64,000 nt of DNA, from positions 1 through 64,000 of the forward strand of contig JAILES010000063.1 in the NCBI GenBank assembly GCA_024687205.1, given 5' to 3'. Position numbers and translations under genes: made by a program. This DNA comes from Lachnospiraceae bacterium. GTDB taxonomy: Bacteria > Bacillota > Clostridia > Lachnospirales > Lachnospiraceae. The notes under the pieces are model-generated. The model saw only the letters and a list, made by a program, of their open reading frames with translations, was not told the origin of the DNA and made no database searches. Shown here one piece after another: positions 51,822 to 61,039 of the stretch; within the stretch, counting starts at the first letter, position 1; each line of letters begins with the position of its first letter.

Positions 51822-53051
51822 ATGTTTGAAAATGATATAAGAAAAGAAAAATATATATTGCTGATAGCTTACAGCGGTTCGGAAGAAGAGGCGGATGCGT
51901 CGCTTGACGAGCTGGCGGAACTGCTGGACACCGCTGACGGGATAGCGGTTGGAAGGATGAAGCAGAAGATGATGAAGCCGGATCCCGTAAGCTATATAGG
52001 AAGCGGTAAGGCTGCGGAACTTAAGATGAGTGTGATGGCACGTGAAGCGGATGGTATAATATGTGATGATGAACTGTCACCGGCGCAGATGAGGAATCTT
52101 TCGGAACTGCTGGATACAAAGGTGATAGACAGAACCATGCTGATACTGGATATCTTTGCAGCCCATGCACATACCAGCGAGGGTAAACTGCAGGTGGAAA
52201 TGGCCCAGCTCAAATACCGTTCAAGTCATCTCATAGGAGCCGGCAAAGCCATGTCCAGACTGGGCGGCGGTATCGGTACCAGAGGCCCCGGCGAGACTAA
52301 GCTGGAGAGCGACAGAAGGGTGATAGGAAAACGCATAGCCAGGCTTTCATCCGAGATAAAGGATATGCAGCGCGTGCGGATGACAACAAGAAAAAAGCGC
52401 ATGGGAAACATGACTCCGGTGGTCGCTATAGTCGGATATACCAATGCCGGTAAATCAACTCTTTTGAACCATCTGACAGATGCTTCGGTGCTTTCGGAGG
52501 ATAAGCTGTTTGCAACCCTGGATCCCACCACCAGAAGCTGTGTGCTGAAAGGCGGACAGGAAGTGCTGTTTACGGATACGGTAGGTTTTATCAACAAACT
52601 GCCCCACCAGCTGATCGATGCCTTCAGGAGTACGCTTGAAGAAGCCAAATATGCGGATATCATCCTGCATGTTGCGGATGCTTCGGATCCGGCCCTGGAT
52701 ATGCATTTACAGGTGGTTTATGATACGCTGCGTGATCTGGATATCAAGGGAAAGCCGGTGATTACGGTCTTTAATAAGGCAGATCTGCTTGACGGCAGCG
52801 AAAGGCTGAAAGATACAAATGCGGATGCCTGTGCCAGGATATCGGCAAAGACCGGTTATAATACACAGTGGGTGCTTGATACGATAGAGGATATACTTCA
52901 GAAGAGCAGGAAGTATGTGGAATGCCTGATACCCTACGCGGAGGCCTCGGCTCTTGATAAGCTTCACAGGTACGGCAGCATTGTTGAAGAAGAATATCTT
53001 GAGGAAGGCATCAGCATTAAGGCCTATGTGCCGGCAGGTGTTGCCGATTAA
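51822..53051 (+). CDS. hflX: GTPase HflX
   Basis: The 409-residue ribosome-binding GTPase splits stalled or stressed 70S ribosomes. It has the HflX N-terminal domain (residues 1-180, with MKPDPVSYIGSGKA and GGIGTRGPGETKLESDRR), the G1 motif GYTNAGKSTLL (about 208), G3 DTVGF and G4 NKAD. The HflX-specific ATP/GTP N-terminal motifs are intact. In Listeria and mycobacteria HflX contributes to macrolide and lincosamide tolerance, which suits the nearby ABC-F gene. ATG 51822 with GGGAGG is chosen; ATG 51804 overlaps the repeat. Confidence 0.95.
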   Translation: MFENDIRKEKYILLIAYSGSEEEADASLDELAELLDTADGIAVGRMKQKMMKPDPVSYIGSGKAAELKMSVMAREADGIICDDELSPAQMRNLSELLDTKVIDRTMLILDIFAAHAHTSEGKLQVEMAQLKYRSSHLIGAGKAMSRLGGGIGTRGPGETKLESDRRVIGKRIARLSSEIKDMQRVRMTTRKKRMGNMTPVVAIVGYTNAGKSTLLNHLTDASVLSEDKLFATLDPTTRSCVLKGGQEVLFTDTVGFINKLPHQLIDAFRSTLEEAKYADIILHVADASDPALDMHLQVVYDTLRDLDIKGKPVITVFNKADLLDGSERLKDTNADACARISAKTGYNTQWVLDTIEDILQKSRKYVECLIPYAEASALDKLHRYGSIVEEEYLEEGISIKAYVPAGVAD

Positions 53052-53069
53052 TACATTAACGGAGGAAAA

Positions 53070-55898
53070 ATGAAAGAGAATAAGCTTTCGAAATACATAC
53101 TCGGAGAGCTTGCAGAGCATAACATAAATGAAGGGGATGTGCAGTGCACAAGCCCCGTTGACTTAAACTTTGATTGTGAGTATATCTCCGGTTTCGTATT
53201 TCTGACAGAGAAGTATCTCGGTGTATATACCGGGAAACTGCCGGAAGACCATGTATGGTATTTCCGGGGTGTAAAGAAAGATGAAGCCCCGAAAGAAGTT
53301 ACGGCCGGCGATACCGACATACGACTGTATGCCGTGGATAAAACCGAGGAACTTCGTCTTGAAAGATATATAGGATCCAATCTTCTCTGTGCTGAGTACG
53401 GCGGTGAGAAAGTTGAGATCGCCGCCCTCACCAATACGGATGCAGAGGCAATGTTTTCCTTTATCAGGAAGTTTAAAAATCTGAAAAAAGGAATCGGTGC
53501 GATCGAAGAGACACTCCAGAATGAAGAGGAGGAAGAAGAGGAAGAGACGCTTGTAAAGGCAAGTAAAAGAACGATCTTCGGCAGGACCCTTAAGTATTTC
53601 TTCAGATATAAGGCGTCCATTGCCCTGTTGATATTCTGCTATATACTGTCGGCAGTCATCAGTATCGCGTGGCCCTATCTTTCGGGTAAGGTGCTTTACG
53701 ATTCCGTGCTTGCAAGGAATGAGGATTTCCTGAATAAGTACGGCCTTGGCGGACAGTTTACCCTGGCGCTGATCCTGCTTGTTGTGATGATGTTCGGCTG
53801 CAGGCTTATCAGTCATCTGACCAGTGCGGTGCAGATGGCGGTAATGGCAAAAGTTGCCACTTCCACTGTGAGGGATATCAAGTCTGATATCTTCTCGGCA
53901 ATGAGCAGGCTGTCACTGAAATTCTTTACGGATAAACAGACCGGCGGATTGATGACGCGTGTGATAAGTGATGCGGAGCGCGTTACCGAATTCTTTATCG
54001 ACGGTCTGCCCTCCGTGTTTATTCAGGGCCTGACGATAATAGTAACTTTTATTGTCATGTACCGTTTGAACTGGCAGATGGCGCTGATCGCCTGTATATT
54101 GCTGCCGCTGCTGGTATATATGACCGTCAAGCTCCGCCCGGGATTGTGGACTTTATCGGGCAAGCGTCACCGTGCGGAAAAAGCCGTTACTTCCAAGGCG
54201 AATGACAATCTGACCGGAGCGCGCGTGGTAAAGGCTTTCGGACAGCAGGCAGCTGAGATAGATAAATTCGAGAAGCCCAACAGAAAACTGCGCGACACGG
54301 AAGTAAATATCGTAAAGCTGAGAAACCAGTTTTCCATACTTTATAATCTGGTGCAGGAGGTATCCAGCATCTGGATCTGGATCATAGGAGTGTTCTTCGT
54401 ATTAAAGACCGAACAGATGGAACTGGGTGTGCTGCTTACCTTCGTAGGATATGTGGCGCAGCTCAACGGACCGATGAATTTCTTTTCAAGAGTGTTCCGT
54501 ATGTGGTCCGACAGCATCAATTCAGCACAGAGACTTTTTGAGATCATTGACTCGGTGCCGGATGTTAAAGAGAGTGATAAGCCCGTGCACATGGCTGCTC
54601 CGAGAGGAGAGATCGAGCTTGATAACGTGACCTTCGGATACAGCGTGACCAAGCCGGTACTGAAGAATATAAATCTCAAGGTCCGGGAAGGAGAACTGCT
54701 GGGTATAGTCGGAAGATCGGGAGCCGGTAAGTCTACGCTGGTCAACGTCATTTCCAGACTGTATGACGTGCAGGAAGGCAGCATTAAGATTGACGGAGTG
54801 AATGTCAGAGATCTGGCCCTTTCGGATCTTCGCCGCAACGTGGCAATGGTGTCCCAGGATACCTACATCTTCATGGGCAGCGTTGCAATGAATATTGCCT
54901 ACGGTAGGGCGGATGCCAAAAGGAGCGAGATAATACGGGCGGCCAAGATGGCAAGTGCCCATGAGTTTATATCTAAGATGCCTGACGGTTATGATACCGT
55001 GATAGGTGCCTCGGGCAAGGATCTGTCAGGCGGGGAGAAACAGAGGGTTTCCATAGCGAGAGCGATACTTGCGGATCCGAAGATACTGATACTCGATGAG
55101 GCCACGGCCAGCGTGGATACCGAGACAGAGAAGGCGATCCAGAATTCACTTAAGCTGCTGGTGAAGGGACGCACCACTTTATCCATAGCCCACAGGCTGT
55201 CAACTTTAAGGGATGCCGACAGGCTGATAGTAATAGAGAAAGGGCGTATAGCCGAAGAAGGAACGGCTGAAGAACTTGATAAAATCGAGGATGGCATCTA
55301 CCACAAATTAAGCAGACTGCAGGTTAGGAAAAATGATCAGTTCAGTGAGGTAAGCGAAATGACGGAAGAGAATGAAATAAACTATTACGAAAAAGAAGCG
55401 GAGGAGATGACGAAGCTCTATATGATCACTCCCGAAGATAAGTTCGAGCGCACGGAGGGCGGATTTGTCAATCTGACCAGCAGGGGAAAACTTTATAAGA
55501 GTGTTAAGGTGGTAAGGCTGTTTCCTTTCACGGACGCGGATAAGTATATCTCCATAAGAGAGGGCGACGAGAAAGCAAGGGAGATAGGCATTATCGAAGA
55601 CCTTGCTTCAATGCCCGAAGAAAGCGTGAAGATACTTAAGGAACAGCTGGCGCTTAACTATTTCACGCCGGTGATCAAAAAGATATACAGCATAAAGGAT
55701 GAGTTCGGTTTTGCATATTTCCATGTGCTTACGGATAAGGGTGAGTGCAAATTTGCGATAAACATGGCATCCAATGCAGTGACCAAGCTTTCCGATGACA
55801 GGCTTATCATAGCGGATCTTGATGAGAACCGTTTTGAGATACGTGATGTAAATGAGCTGACAATGAAGGAACGCCGAAAGCTGGATATGTTCCTGTAG
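53070..55898 (+). CDS. ABC half-exporter with PH-like N-terminus and DUF1854-like C-terminus
   Basis: The 942-residue protein is a fused exporter subunit with three parts. Residues 1-175 form a soluble domain with beta strands resembling a bacterial PH domain. Residues about 180-500 hold six membrane helices. Residues about 510-750 form the ATPase with Walker A GIVGRSGAGKST (545-556), signature LSGGEKQRVSIARA and Walker B LILDEATASVD. Residues about 780-942 match what I remember as DUF1854 (LTDKGECKFAINMASNAV and later RFEIRDVNELT), known from ABC transporters linked to cyanophycin metabolism and others. It is followed within 13 bp by a second half-transporter, so a heterodimeric exporter is likely. 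The cargo is unknown. Confidence 0.9.
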   Translation: MKENKLSKYILGELAEHNINEGDVQCTSPVDLNFDCEYISGFVFLTEKYLGVYTGKLPEDHVWYFRGVKKDEAPKEVTAGDTDIRLYAVDKTEELRLERYIGSNLLCAEYGGEKVEIAALTNTDAEAMFSFIRKFKNLKKGIGAIEETLQNEEEEEEEETLVKASKRTIFGRTLKYFFRYKASIALLIFCYILSAVISIAWPYLSGKVLYDSVLARNEDFLNKYGLGGQFTLALILLVVMMFGCRLISHLTSAVQMAVMAKVATSTVRDIKSDIFSAMSRLSLKFFTDKQTGGLMTRVISDAERVTEFFIDGLPSVFIQGLTIIVTFIVMYRLNWQMALIACILLPLLVYMTVKLRPGLWTLSGKRHRAEKAVTSKANDNLTGARVVKAFGQQAAEIDKFEKPNRKLRDTEVNIVKLRNQFSILYNLVQEVSSIWIWIIGVFFVLKTEQMELGVLLTFVGYVAQLNGPMNFFSRVFRMWSDSINSAQRLFEIIDSVPDVKESDKPVHMAAPRGEIELDNVTFGYSVTKPVLKNINLKVREGELLGIVGRSGAGKSTLVNVISRLYDVQEGSIKIDGVNVRDLALSDLRRNVAMVSQDTYIFMGSVAMNIAYGRADAKRSEIIRAAKMASAHEFISKMPDGYDTVIGASGKDLSGGEKQRVSIARAILADPKILILDEATASVDTETEKAIQNSLKLLVKGRTTLSIAHRLSTLRDADRLIVIEKGRIAEEGTAEELDKIEDGIYHKLSRLQVRKNDQFSEVSEMTEENEINYYEKEAEEMTKLYMITPEDKFERTEGGFVNLTSRGKLYKSVKVVRLFPFTDADKYISIREGDEKAREIGIIEDLASMPEESVKILKEQLALNYFTPVIKKIYSIKDEFGFAYFHVLTDKGECKFAINMASNAVTKLSDDRLIIADLDENRFEIRDVNELTMKERRKLDMFL

Positions 55899-55911
55899 AG
55901 AGGTTTATAAA

Positions 55912-58077
55912 ATGATACTGAAATATACATTACCGCAGACAATAAATGAGCTGCTGAAGCTGTCGGAAGATGAACGCATCTATTATGCGGTGCCCTTTGA
56001 TATAGACAGCAATGCCGGATGGGTGAAGGATTCTTATGTGGTCGTGACCACAAAGAGGGTGCTGGTCTTTGAGAAGGATGAGCTGAGCAGGGCTCTTGAC
56101 ATTAAAGACATCAGCAGCGCGAAAGCCGTTCCCCGTGTGGGCGGAGGTCTTCTGACTGCAGTGCATAAGGGAAGCGAAAAGATACTGGTACATTATTCGG
56201 CAAAGCATTTAAGCCGCTATGCCTATATTGCAAGAGGCATCAACATACTTGTATCGGGACGCTTCGAAGAAGTGGAGAGCAGGGAATATGAGAAGACCTG
56301 TCCCATATGCGGGCGTGCGATACCGGGGACAAAGCACTGCCAGAAGTGCTCAAAAGAAGGCGGTTTCCTGAAGACGTTTATCAGAATGGCAAAGCCCTAT
56401 AAAAAGGATTTCTTCTGGATATTCATACTGATGATACTTGCGGCAGTGACCACGCTTTTAAATCCCGAGATACAAAAGCACCTGATCAATGATGTGCTGA
56501 AAGGAAACGGCGGGATGAGAAAGGCACTTGTATTCCTGGGAATGATGTTTTCCTTAAGCGTGGGCATAGTCATAGTAAACGTTCTGAAGAGCAATGCTTC
56601 AGCAAAACTGGGAGCAAAGATCTCCGCTGACTTAAGGTCAAAGCTTTTCAGAAAATACCAGGAACTGCCCATCAGTTTCATCAACGACAGAAGACCGGGA
56701 GAACTCTTAAATCGCATAACCAACGATACCCAGTACATCCGCATGTTCATGGAAGATGTGTTCTGCAATCTGTTTGCGGTGCTGTTCATCTTCATCTGGG
56801 ATGTGGTGTTCATGATGGCGCTGAACCTTAAGCTTTCGCTGATCACTTTTGCCTTTATACCGGCAGGGATCTTCCTTACCGTAGCTTTTCGAAAGACAGT
56901 GAGCAGGATATTCCGTCTGCAGTTCAGAAAGAATGATGATGTTGCAAGCGACCTGCAGGATGTGCTTTCGGGCATGCGCGTGGTAAAAACCTACGGAAAA
57001 GAAAAAGAGGAGTCGGAGAAATTCAAACGGCTTTCAGCGGAATATGCCCGCATCAACAGAAGAAATGAGACCTTCTGGGCGTATTTCTCGCCGCTGCTGC
57101 AGATGGTAATGGGTCTGGGTGTGCTGGCCGTGGTGCTGTTCGGCGGAATGGACGTGCTTTCGGATAAGATGAGTGCCGGTGCACTTTACCAGTTTGTGAC
57201 TTACACCTCACTGCTGTTCCAGTATATCTCCTGGATGAACCGTCTGCCCCTGCAGCTGGCACAGCTGTCTGCCTGTCTGGACAGGATAAATGACATACTC
57301 GGGCAGGAACTTGAAGCCGAGGATGAGGCGCTGGTGAAGGATCTTGAGATAAAGGGTGAGATAGTTTTTGATCATGCTACTTTCGGATATAAATCATATC
57401 AGCCGGTACTTGAAGATATAAGTGTAAAAGTAAAGCCGGGAGAGATGATAGGTATCGTAGGTGCTTCGGGAGCAGGTAAGTCTACTTTGATCAATCTGCT
57501 GATGGGACTCTATGACGTGGATGACGGAAGGATACTTATAGACGGACAGGATAAGAAGACCATACGCAGCAGCTCGTATCATTCACAGATAGGTGTGGTG
57601 CTGCAGGAGACCTTCCTGTTTTCGGGAACGATACTTGATAATATCCGCTTTTCCAAGCCGGAGGCAACTTATGAAGAAGTGATAAAGGCGGCGAAGATGG
57701 CCAATGCCCATGATTTCATCTGCAATACGCCAAACGGGTATAACACCTATGTCGGTGAAAAAGGATATAACTTATCCGGCGGAGAAAGACAGCGTATAGC
57801 CATAGCAAGGGCAATACTTACGGATCCCAGGCTACTGATACTTGATGAAGCAACGGCAAGCCTTGATACGGAAAGTGAGTTCATGATACAGAAGGCCTTA
57901 AGCCGTCTGACCGGAGGCAAGACTACTTTTGCCATAGCACACAGGCTTTCGACTCTGAAAAACGCAGACCGTATCATGGTCATAGATAAGCATCGTGTTG
58001 CCGAGATCGGCTCTCACGAAGAACTGATGGCAAAGAAGGGGATCTACTACAATCTGCAGATGGCCCAGAGTACATAA
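55912..58077 (+). CDS. ABC half-exporter with PH-like and zinc-ribbon N-terminus
   Basis: The 721-residue protein is the probable partner of the preceding transporter. Residues 1-115 form a PH-like beta domain (VKDSYVVVTTKRVLVFEKDELSRA), residues 130-146 a zinc ribbon CPICGRAIPGTKHCQKC, and residues about 150-470 six membrane helices. The ATPase has Walker A GIVGASGAGKST (514-525), signature LSGGERQRIAIARA and Walker B LILDEATASLD. Both ATP sites of the pair look catalytic. The extra cytosolic domains suggest binding to a peripheral protein, lipid or substrate peptide. The start lies 13 bp after the first transporter stop. Confidence 0.9.
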   Translation: MILKYTLPQTINELLKLSEDERIYYAVPFDIDSNAGWVKDSYVVVTTKRVLVFEKDELSRALDIKDISSAKAVPRVGGGLLTAVHKGSEKILVHYSAKHLSRYAYIARGINILVSGRFEEVESREYEKTCPICGRAIPGTKHCQKCSKEGGFLKTFIRMAKPYKKDFFWIFILMILAAVTTLLNPEIQKHLINDVLKGNGGMRKALVFLGMMFSLSVGIVIVNVLKSNASAKLGAKISADLRSKLFRKYQELPISFINDRRPGELLNRITNDTQYIRMFMEDVFCNLFAVLFIFIWDVVFMMALNLKLSLITFAFIPAGIFLTVAFRKTVSRIFRLQFRKNDDVASDLQDVLSGMRVVKTYGKEKEESEKFKRLSAEYARINRRNETFWAYFSPLLQMVMGLGVLAVVLFGGMDVLSDKMSAGALYQFVTYTSLLFQYISWMNRLPLQLAQLSACLDRINDILGQELEAEDEALVKDLEIKGEIVFDHATFGYKSYQPVLEDISVKVKPGEMIGIVGASGAGKSTLINLLMGLYDVDDGRILIDGQDKKTIRSSSYHSQIGVVLQETFLFSGTILDNIRFSKPEATYEEVIKAAKMANAHDFICNTPNGYNTYVGEKGYNLSGGERQRIAIARAILTDPRLLILDEATASLDTESEFMIQKALSRLTGGKTTFAIAHRLSTLKNADRIMVIDKHRVAEIGSHEELMAKKGIYYNLQMAQST

Positions 58078-58136
58078 AACCAACCGCGGAACCGTCCCCG
58101 TGATTGAAACCAACCGCGGAACCGTCCCCGTGATTG
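58077..58136 (+). repeat. Two tandem 30-bp repeats, reverse orientation of the GGGGACGGTTC family
   Basis: Exact copies at 58077-58106 and 58107-58136 of AAACCAACCGCGGAACCGTC plus CCCGTGATTG, followed by a partial CCCGTGATTG. The first copy starts on the last base of the transporter stop codon. Confidence 0.9.
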
Positions 58137-58162
58137 CCCGTGATTGACTAAGAGGTAGAAAT

Positions 58163-58771
58163 ATGACAAGACCGGAATTTGATGCGATCAAAAGTTATGA
58201 AGAATTCCTGAAATACTACTGGTACCGGGAGGAGCTTATAAAAATCTGTAAGGCTCACGGACTTAAAGCTGACGGCAGTAAGATCGAATTGAACAAAGTG
58301 ATCGAAGCTTACTTTTCGGGAGAAAAGATCCTTCCGGAAAAGAAGGCTTCCGTTAAGAGAAAGAAGGCTGTTGTTACAGAATTAACACCGGATACGGGGC
58401 TTATAGAGTGTGGCTTTACCTTCGGCCCGCGTTTTAGGGCTTTCTTCATTGAACAGACCGGAGAGGCAAAGTTTAAGTTCAATGTGGATATGGTGGCTAC
58501 AGCCAAGGCAGTAAAAGAGAACGGGGACGAGGCTTTTACGCTGGGGGACCTGCTGGACATCTATTACGGAAAGCAGACTTACGCAAGGTATGATAAGTCT
58601 GCTCTGCAATGGAATAAGTTTGTTCATGATTTCTGCGAAGATGAAGCTACAAATGTATTTCCGGAAAAACTTAAAGCGGCAGCTGCTCTGTGGAAGATAG
58701 TACGAGAATCCGACAGGGAGAAGATCTATACACATGAGCTGCTGGAGGAATTCCGGGAAGCAATAAAGTAA
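58163..58771 (+). CDS. SAP-like domain protein (DUF6434 type)
   Basis: The 202-residue protein starts with a SAP-like helical motif (YREELIKICKAHGLKADGSKIELNKVIEAYFSG, about 22-54), has a Lys-rich linker, and ends with a domain (about 75-195) containing FTFGPRFRAFF, LGDLLDIYYGKQ and WNKFVHDFC. I remember this layout as a SAP domain plus DUF6434 in Firmicutes, with no known function; a DNA- or RNA-binding role for the SAP part is the usual guess. It opens the array of small genes after the ABC pair. The GAGGT before ATG 58163 is a modest ribosome site. Confidence 0.78.
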   Translation: MTRPEFDAIKSYEEFLKYYWYREELIKICKAHGLKADGSKIELNKVIEAYFSGEKILPEKKASVKRKKAVVTELTPDTGLIECGFTFGPRFRAFFIEQTGEAKFKFNVDMVATAKAVKENGDEAFTLGDLLDIYYGKQTYARYDKSALQWNKFVHDFCEDEATNVFPEKLKAAAALWKIVRESDREKIYTHELLEEFREAIK

Positions 58772-58782
58772 GGAGTTGGAAA

Positions 58783-59358
58783 ATGATATATGTAAAGAAA
58801 ACGGACAGATCCTGTTTTGAAATGTATGATTCCGTAAGCATGAATGTGGATGTACGAAGCGAATACAGGATAAAAAGGCTTGATAACGGGCTTGGCGGAA
58901 TGATATTCGAGGAAGTTCCGGTCACCCCCTATGTTAAAGATCTGAGCGTATATGAGCGCGCTACGGAATATGAGAAAGAATTTGATATCACATACTGGAG
59001 TTTTTATATGGCCTTTGATGATGAAAAGCCGGTAGGAGCGTTAACGGTAGCTGCACGTACGGATAAACTGTATATGCTTGCAGGACGTGAGGATGCCTGC
59101 GTTCTATGGGATATCCGTGTGGCGGATGCATATAAGCATCAGGGCATAGGGCAGAAAATGCTGGATCTTGCAATTAAGGATGCCAAGGCAGCCGGCTATA
59201 AACAGATGATCATCGAATGTCAGAACAATAATGTTCCGGCATGTAAGTTTTATCATAAGCAGGGGGCACTGTTGTCGAAACTCGATATGTATGCTTATTA
59301 TGATGAGCCGGATTGCAGGAACGAAGTACAGTTTATCTGGTATCTGGATCTTAACTGA
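58783..59358 (+). CDS. GNAT acetyltransferase, streptothricin-acetyltransferase-like
   Basis: The 191-residue protein belongs to the GNAT superfamily. The phrases VLWDIRVADAYKHQGIGQKMLDLAI (acetyl-CoA site, about 109-134) and ECQNNNVPACKFYHKQGALL are very close to those of streptothricin acetyltransferases (Sat/SatA), as is the end VQFIWYLDLN. It probably acetylates the beta-lysine amino group of streptothricin or a related small molecule. It lies 12 bp after the SAP gene, with AAGGAGTTGG upstream. Function as a true resistance gene is inferred from motifs only. Confidence 0.8.
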   Translation: MIYVKKTDRSCFEMYDSVSMNVDVRSEYRIKRLDNGLGGMIFEEVPVTPYVKDLSVYERATEYEKEFDITYWSFYMAFDDEKPVGALTVAARTDKLYMLAGREDACVLWDIRVADAYKHQGIGQKMLDLAIKDAKAAGYKQMIIECQNNNVPACKFYHKQGALLSKLDMYAYYDEPDCRNEVQFIWYLDLN

Positions 59359-59360
59359 AA

Positions 59361-59388
59361 CCGATCAGGGGGACGGTTCTCTGATCGG
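59361..59388 (+). repeat. Single GGGGGACGGTTC repeat with short inverted ends
   Basis: CCGATCAG and CTGATCGG flank the core GGGGACGGTTCT, an 8-bp stem around a 12-nt loop. It sits 3 bp after the acetyltransferase stop. Confidence 0.8.
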
Positions 59389-59407
59389 AAAATAACACGG
59401 AGGAGAA

Positions 59408-59977
59408 ATGGCAGATATATATTTTATTTCAGGGCCCTGTGGCTGCGGTAAAACAACACTTACGGACAAACTGGCAAAGTATATGGTAAAGGTTGAGAAA
59501 AAAAGGCAGGTCTATGTGATCCATGGCGATGATTTCCATCAGGGCTTTGTGCTGCGTTTGTATGAAGAAGGGCCTTTCTGGGAAGATGGACAGGCGGCAG
59601 ACAGGATAGAATGGCAGGAGATACTTAAGTTTAACTGGGAATGCATCATTGACATAGCGGCTAAAGTACTAAAACGGGAAATGGACGTTTTGATCGATTA
59701 CATAGTTGAAGATGAGATGCCGCTTCTGAAAACATTGTCTGAAGAGTATCATGCCGGACTTCACTATCTGGTACTTACTGCAGCTGAAGATGAGATAAGA
59801 AAACGTATCGAAATGCGCGGTGATACGGAAATGGTTGAACGGGCATTATTCCTGAAGGAAAAGCTGGAGAATGCGGCAGAGAACAGGGGACACATCTATG
59901 ATAATACGGGAAAGAGCATAGAAATTGAAACCGAAGAAATAGCAGCATTGATAAAGAAGGGATCGTTGATCTGTTAG
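59408..59977 (+). CDS. P-loop small-molecule kinase, AAA_18-like
   Basis: The 189-residue protein has Walker A SGPCGCGKTT (about 8-17), the acceptor-site phrase VIHGDDFHQGF and later RKRIEMRGDTEMVERALFLKEKL with lid arginines. It resembles gluconate- or adenylylsulfate-type kinases and other small kinases of unknown substrate. No antibiotic can be named. It lies directly after the repeat; CGGAGGAG is the ribosome site. The following gene starts 17 bp later. Confidence 0.8.
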   Translation: MADIYFISGPCGCGKTTLTDKLAKYMVKVEKKRQVYVIHGDDFHQGFVLRLYEEGPFWEDGQAADRIEWQEILKFNWECIIDIAAKVLKREMDVLIDYIVEDEMPLLKTLSEEYHAGLHYLVLTAAEDEIRKRIEMRGDTEMVERALFLKEKLENAAENRGHIYDNTGKSIEIETEEIAALIKKGSLIC

Positions 59978-59993
59978 AAGGAGAGTTAAGAAA

Positions 59994-60506
59994 ATGGAAA
60001 AAGGAAAGATAATTTTTTTAAACGGTGTTACCAGTTCGGGTAAAACATCGATAGTTGAGGCACTGCAGGCGCGCAGGGATGTGTTCTTCTATGTGGTTGC
60101 CAATGACCTGTTTCAGGAAATGGTTGGTGAACAGTATCTGGAGGAGAATTACTGGAAGTATCTTTCGGAAGTGATCATCATGATGTATCACACTGCAAAG
60201 CTTTATTCCGATATGGGTAAGAATGTTCTGATCGACGGAATACTTGTAGAGCGTGATGAGATCAAACCGCATTATCAGAAGCTTAAAGAGATATTAAAAG
60301 ACAGCCCGCTTGATATTGTAGAAGCGTATTGTCCGTTAGAGATCTGCAGGCAGAGAAACATCGAGCGCGTAGACAGATATGAAAGCCAGTCTGATGAACA
60401 GGCGGAACTGATGAGTAAGGATATCGATTACAGTCTGCGCGTGGATACCAGTAAGTTAACTGCGGAAGAATGTGCGGAAGAGATCATACGGAAGTTGTTT
60501 ATGTGA
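59994..60506 (+). CDS. Chloramphenicol-phosphotransferase-like kinase
   Basis: The 170-residue protein starts with IIFLNGVTSSGKTSIVEAL (Walker A, about 5-23) followed by VVANDLFQEM, where the Asp corresponds to the catalytic residue in the chloramphenicol 3-O-phosphotransferase (CPT) family. Later DGILVERDE and CPLEICRQRNIERVDRYESQ are also typical. CPT from a producing actinomycete inactivates chloramphenicol, but many members have other unknown substrates. A resistance role here is unproven. AGAAGGAGAG precedes ATG 59994. Confidence 0.82.
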   Translation: MEKGKIIFLNGVTSSGKTSIVEALQARRDVFFYVVANDLFQEMVGEQYLEENYWKYLSEVIIMMYHTAKLYSDMGKNVLIDGILVERDEIKPHYQKLKEILKDSPLDIVEAYCPLEICRQRNIERVDRYESQSDEQAELMSKDIDYSLRVDTSKLTAEECAEEIIRKLFM

Positions 60507-60544
60507 AATGATGATGCAGCTGCAGGCCTATATGGTGGATGATC

Positions 60545-61033
60545 ATGAAAATAATAATAATTAACGGCCCGATGGGGATCGGAAAAACAACAGCAGGTAA
60601 CTTTATCGCAGACAGGCATCCCGGAACCGCATTAATAGACGGGGACTGGTGCATGGATATCCATCCTTTTGTGGGAAACAGGGAAACAAAGAAAATGGCT
60701 GTTGATAACATTCTGCATATGATACGTAATTACCGGGAATGTTCGGAATGCGGGATGATCGTGCTCGCCTGGCTGATGGATGATGCATGGGTATATGAAA
60801 AGCTGACTGCAGGGATCAGGGAGTCAGGGCTTGAGATAAGGAGTGTTACCCTTGTCTGCGGTGAAGAACAATTGAGAAAACAGTGGATGGCAGATAAGAA
60901 CTGTCCGTGGCGAACCGGGGAATGGCTGGAGGCGGCGCTTAAGTCGCTGGATCATTTCTCGCAGGCGGATAACTGTATCAATACGAGCGGGCTATCCGTG
61001 GAAGAGGTCGCGGACCTGATTGAAGGAGAATGA
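60545..61033 (+). CDS. Small P-loop kinase
   Basis: The 162-residue protein has Walker A NGPMGIGKTTAGN (about 7-19), DGDWCMDIHPF as acceptor site and a C-terminal ASRHFSQADNCINTSGLSVEEVADLI-like end seen as FSQADNCINTSGLSVEEV. It is of the same broad kinase class as the two genes before it. ATG 60545 is chosen because GGTGG lies 6 nt upstream; ATG 60539 is also in frame. Substrate is unknown. The next gene starts 6 bp downstream. Confidence 0.78.
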   Translation: MKIIIINGPMGIGKTTAGNFIADRHPGTALIDGDWCMDIHPFVGNRETKKMAVDNILHMIRNYRECSECGMIVLAWLMDDAWVYEKLTAGIRESGLEIRSVTLVCGEEQLRKQWMADKNCPWRTGEWLEAALKSLDHFSQADNCINTSGLSVEEVADLIEGE

Positions 61034-61039
61034 AAGAAA

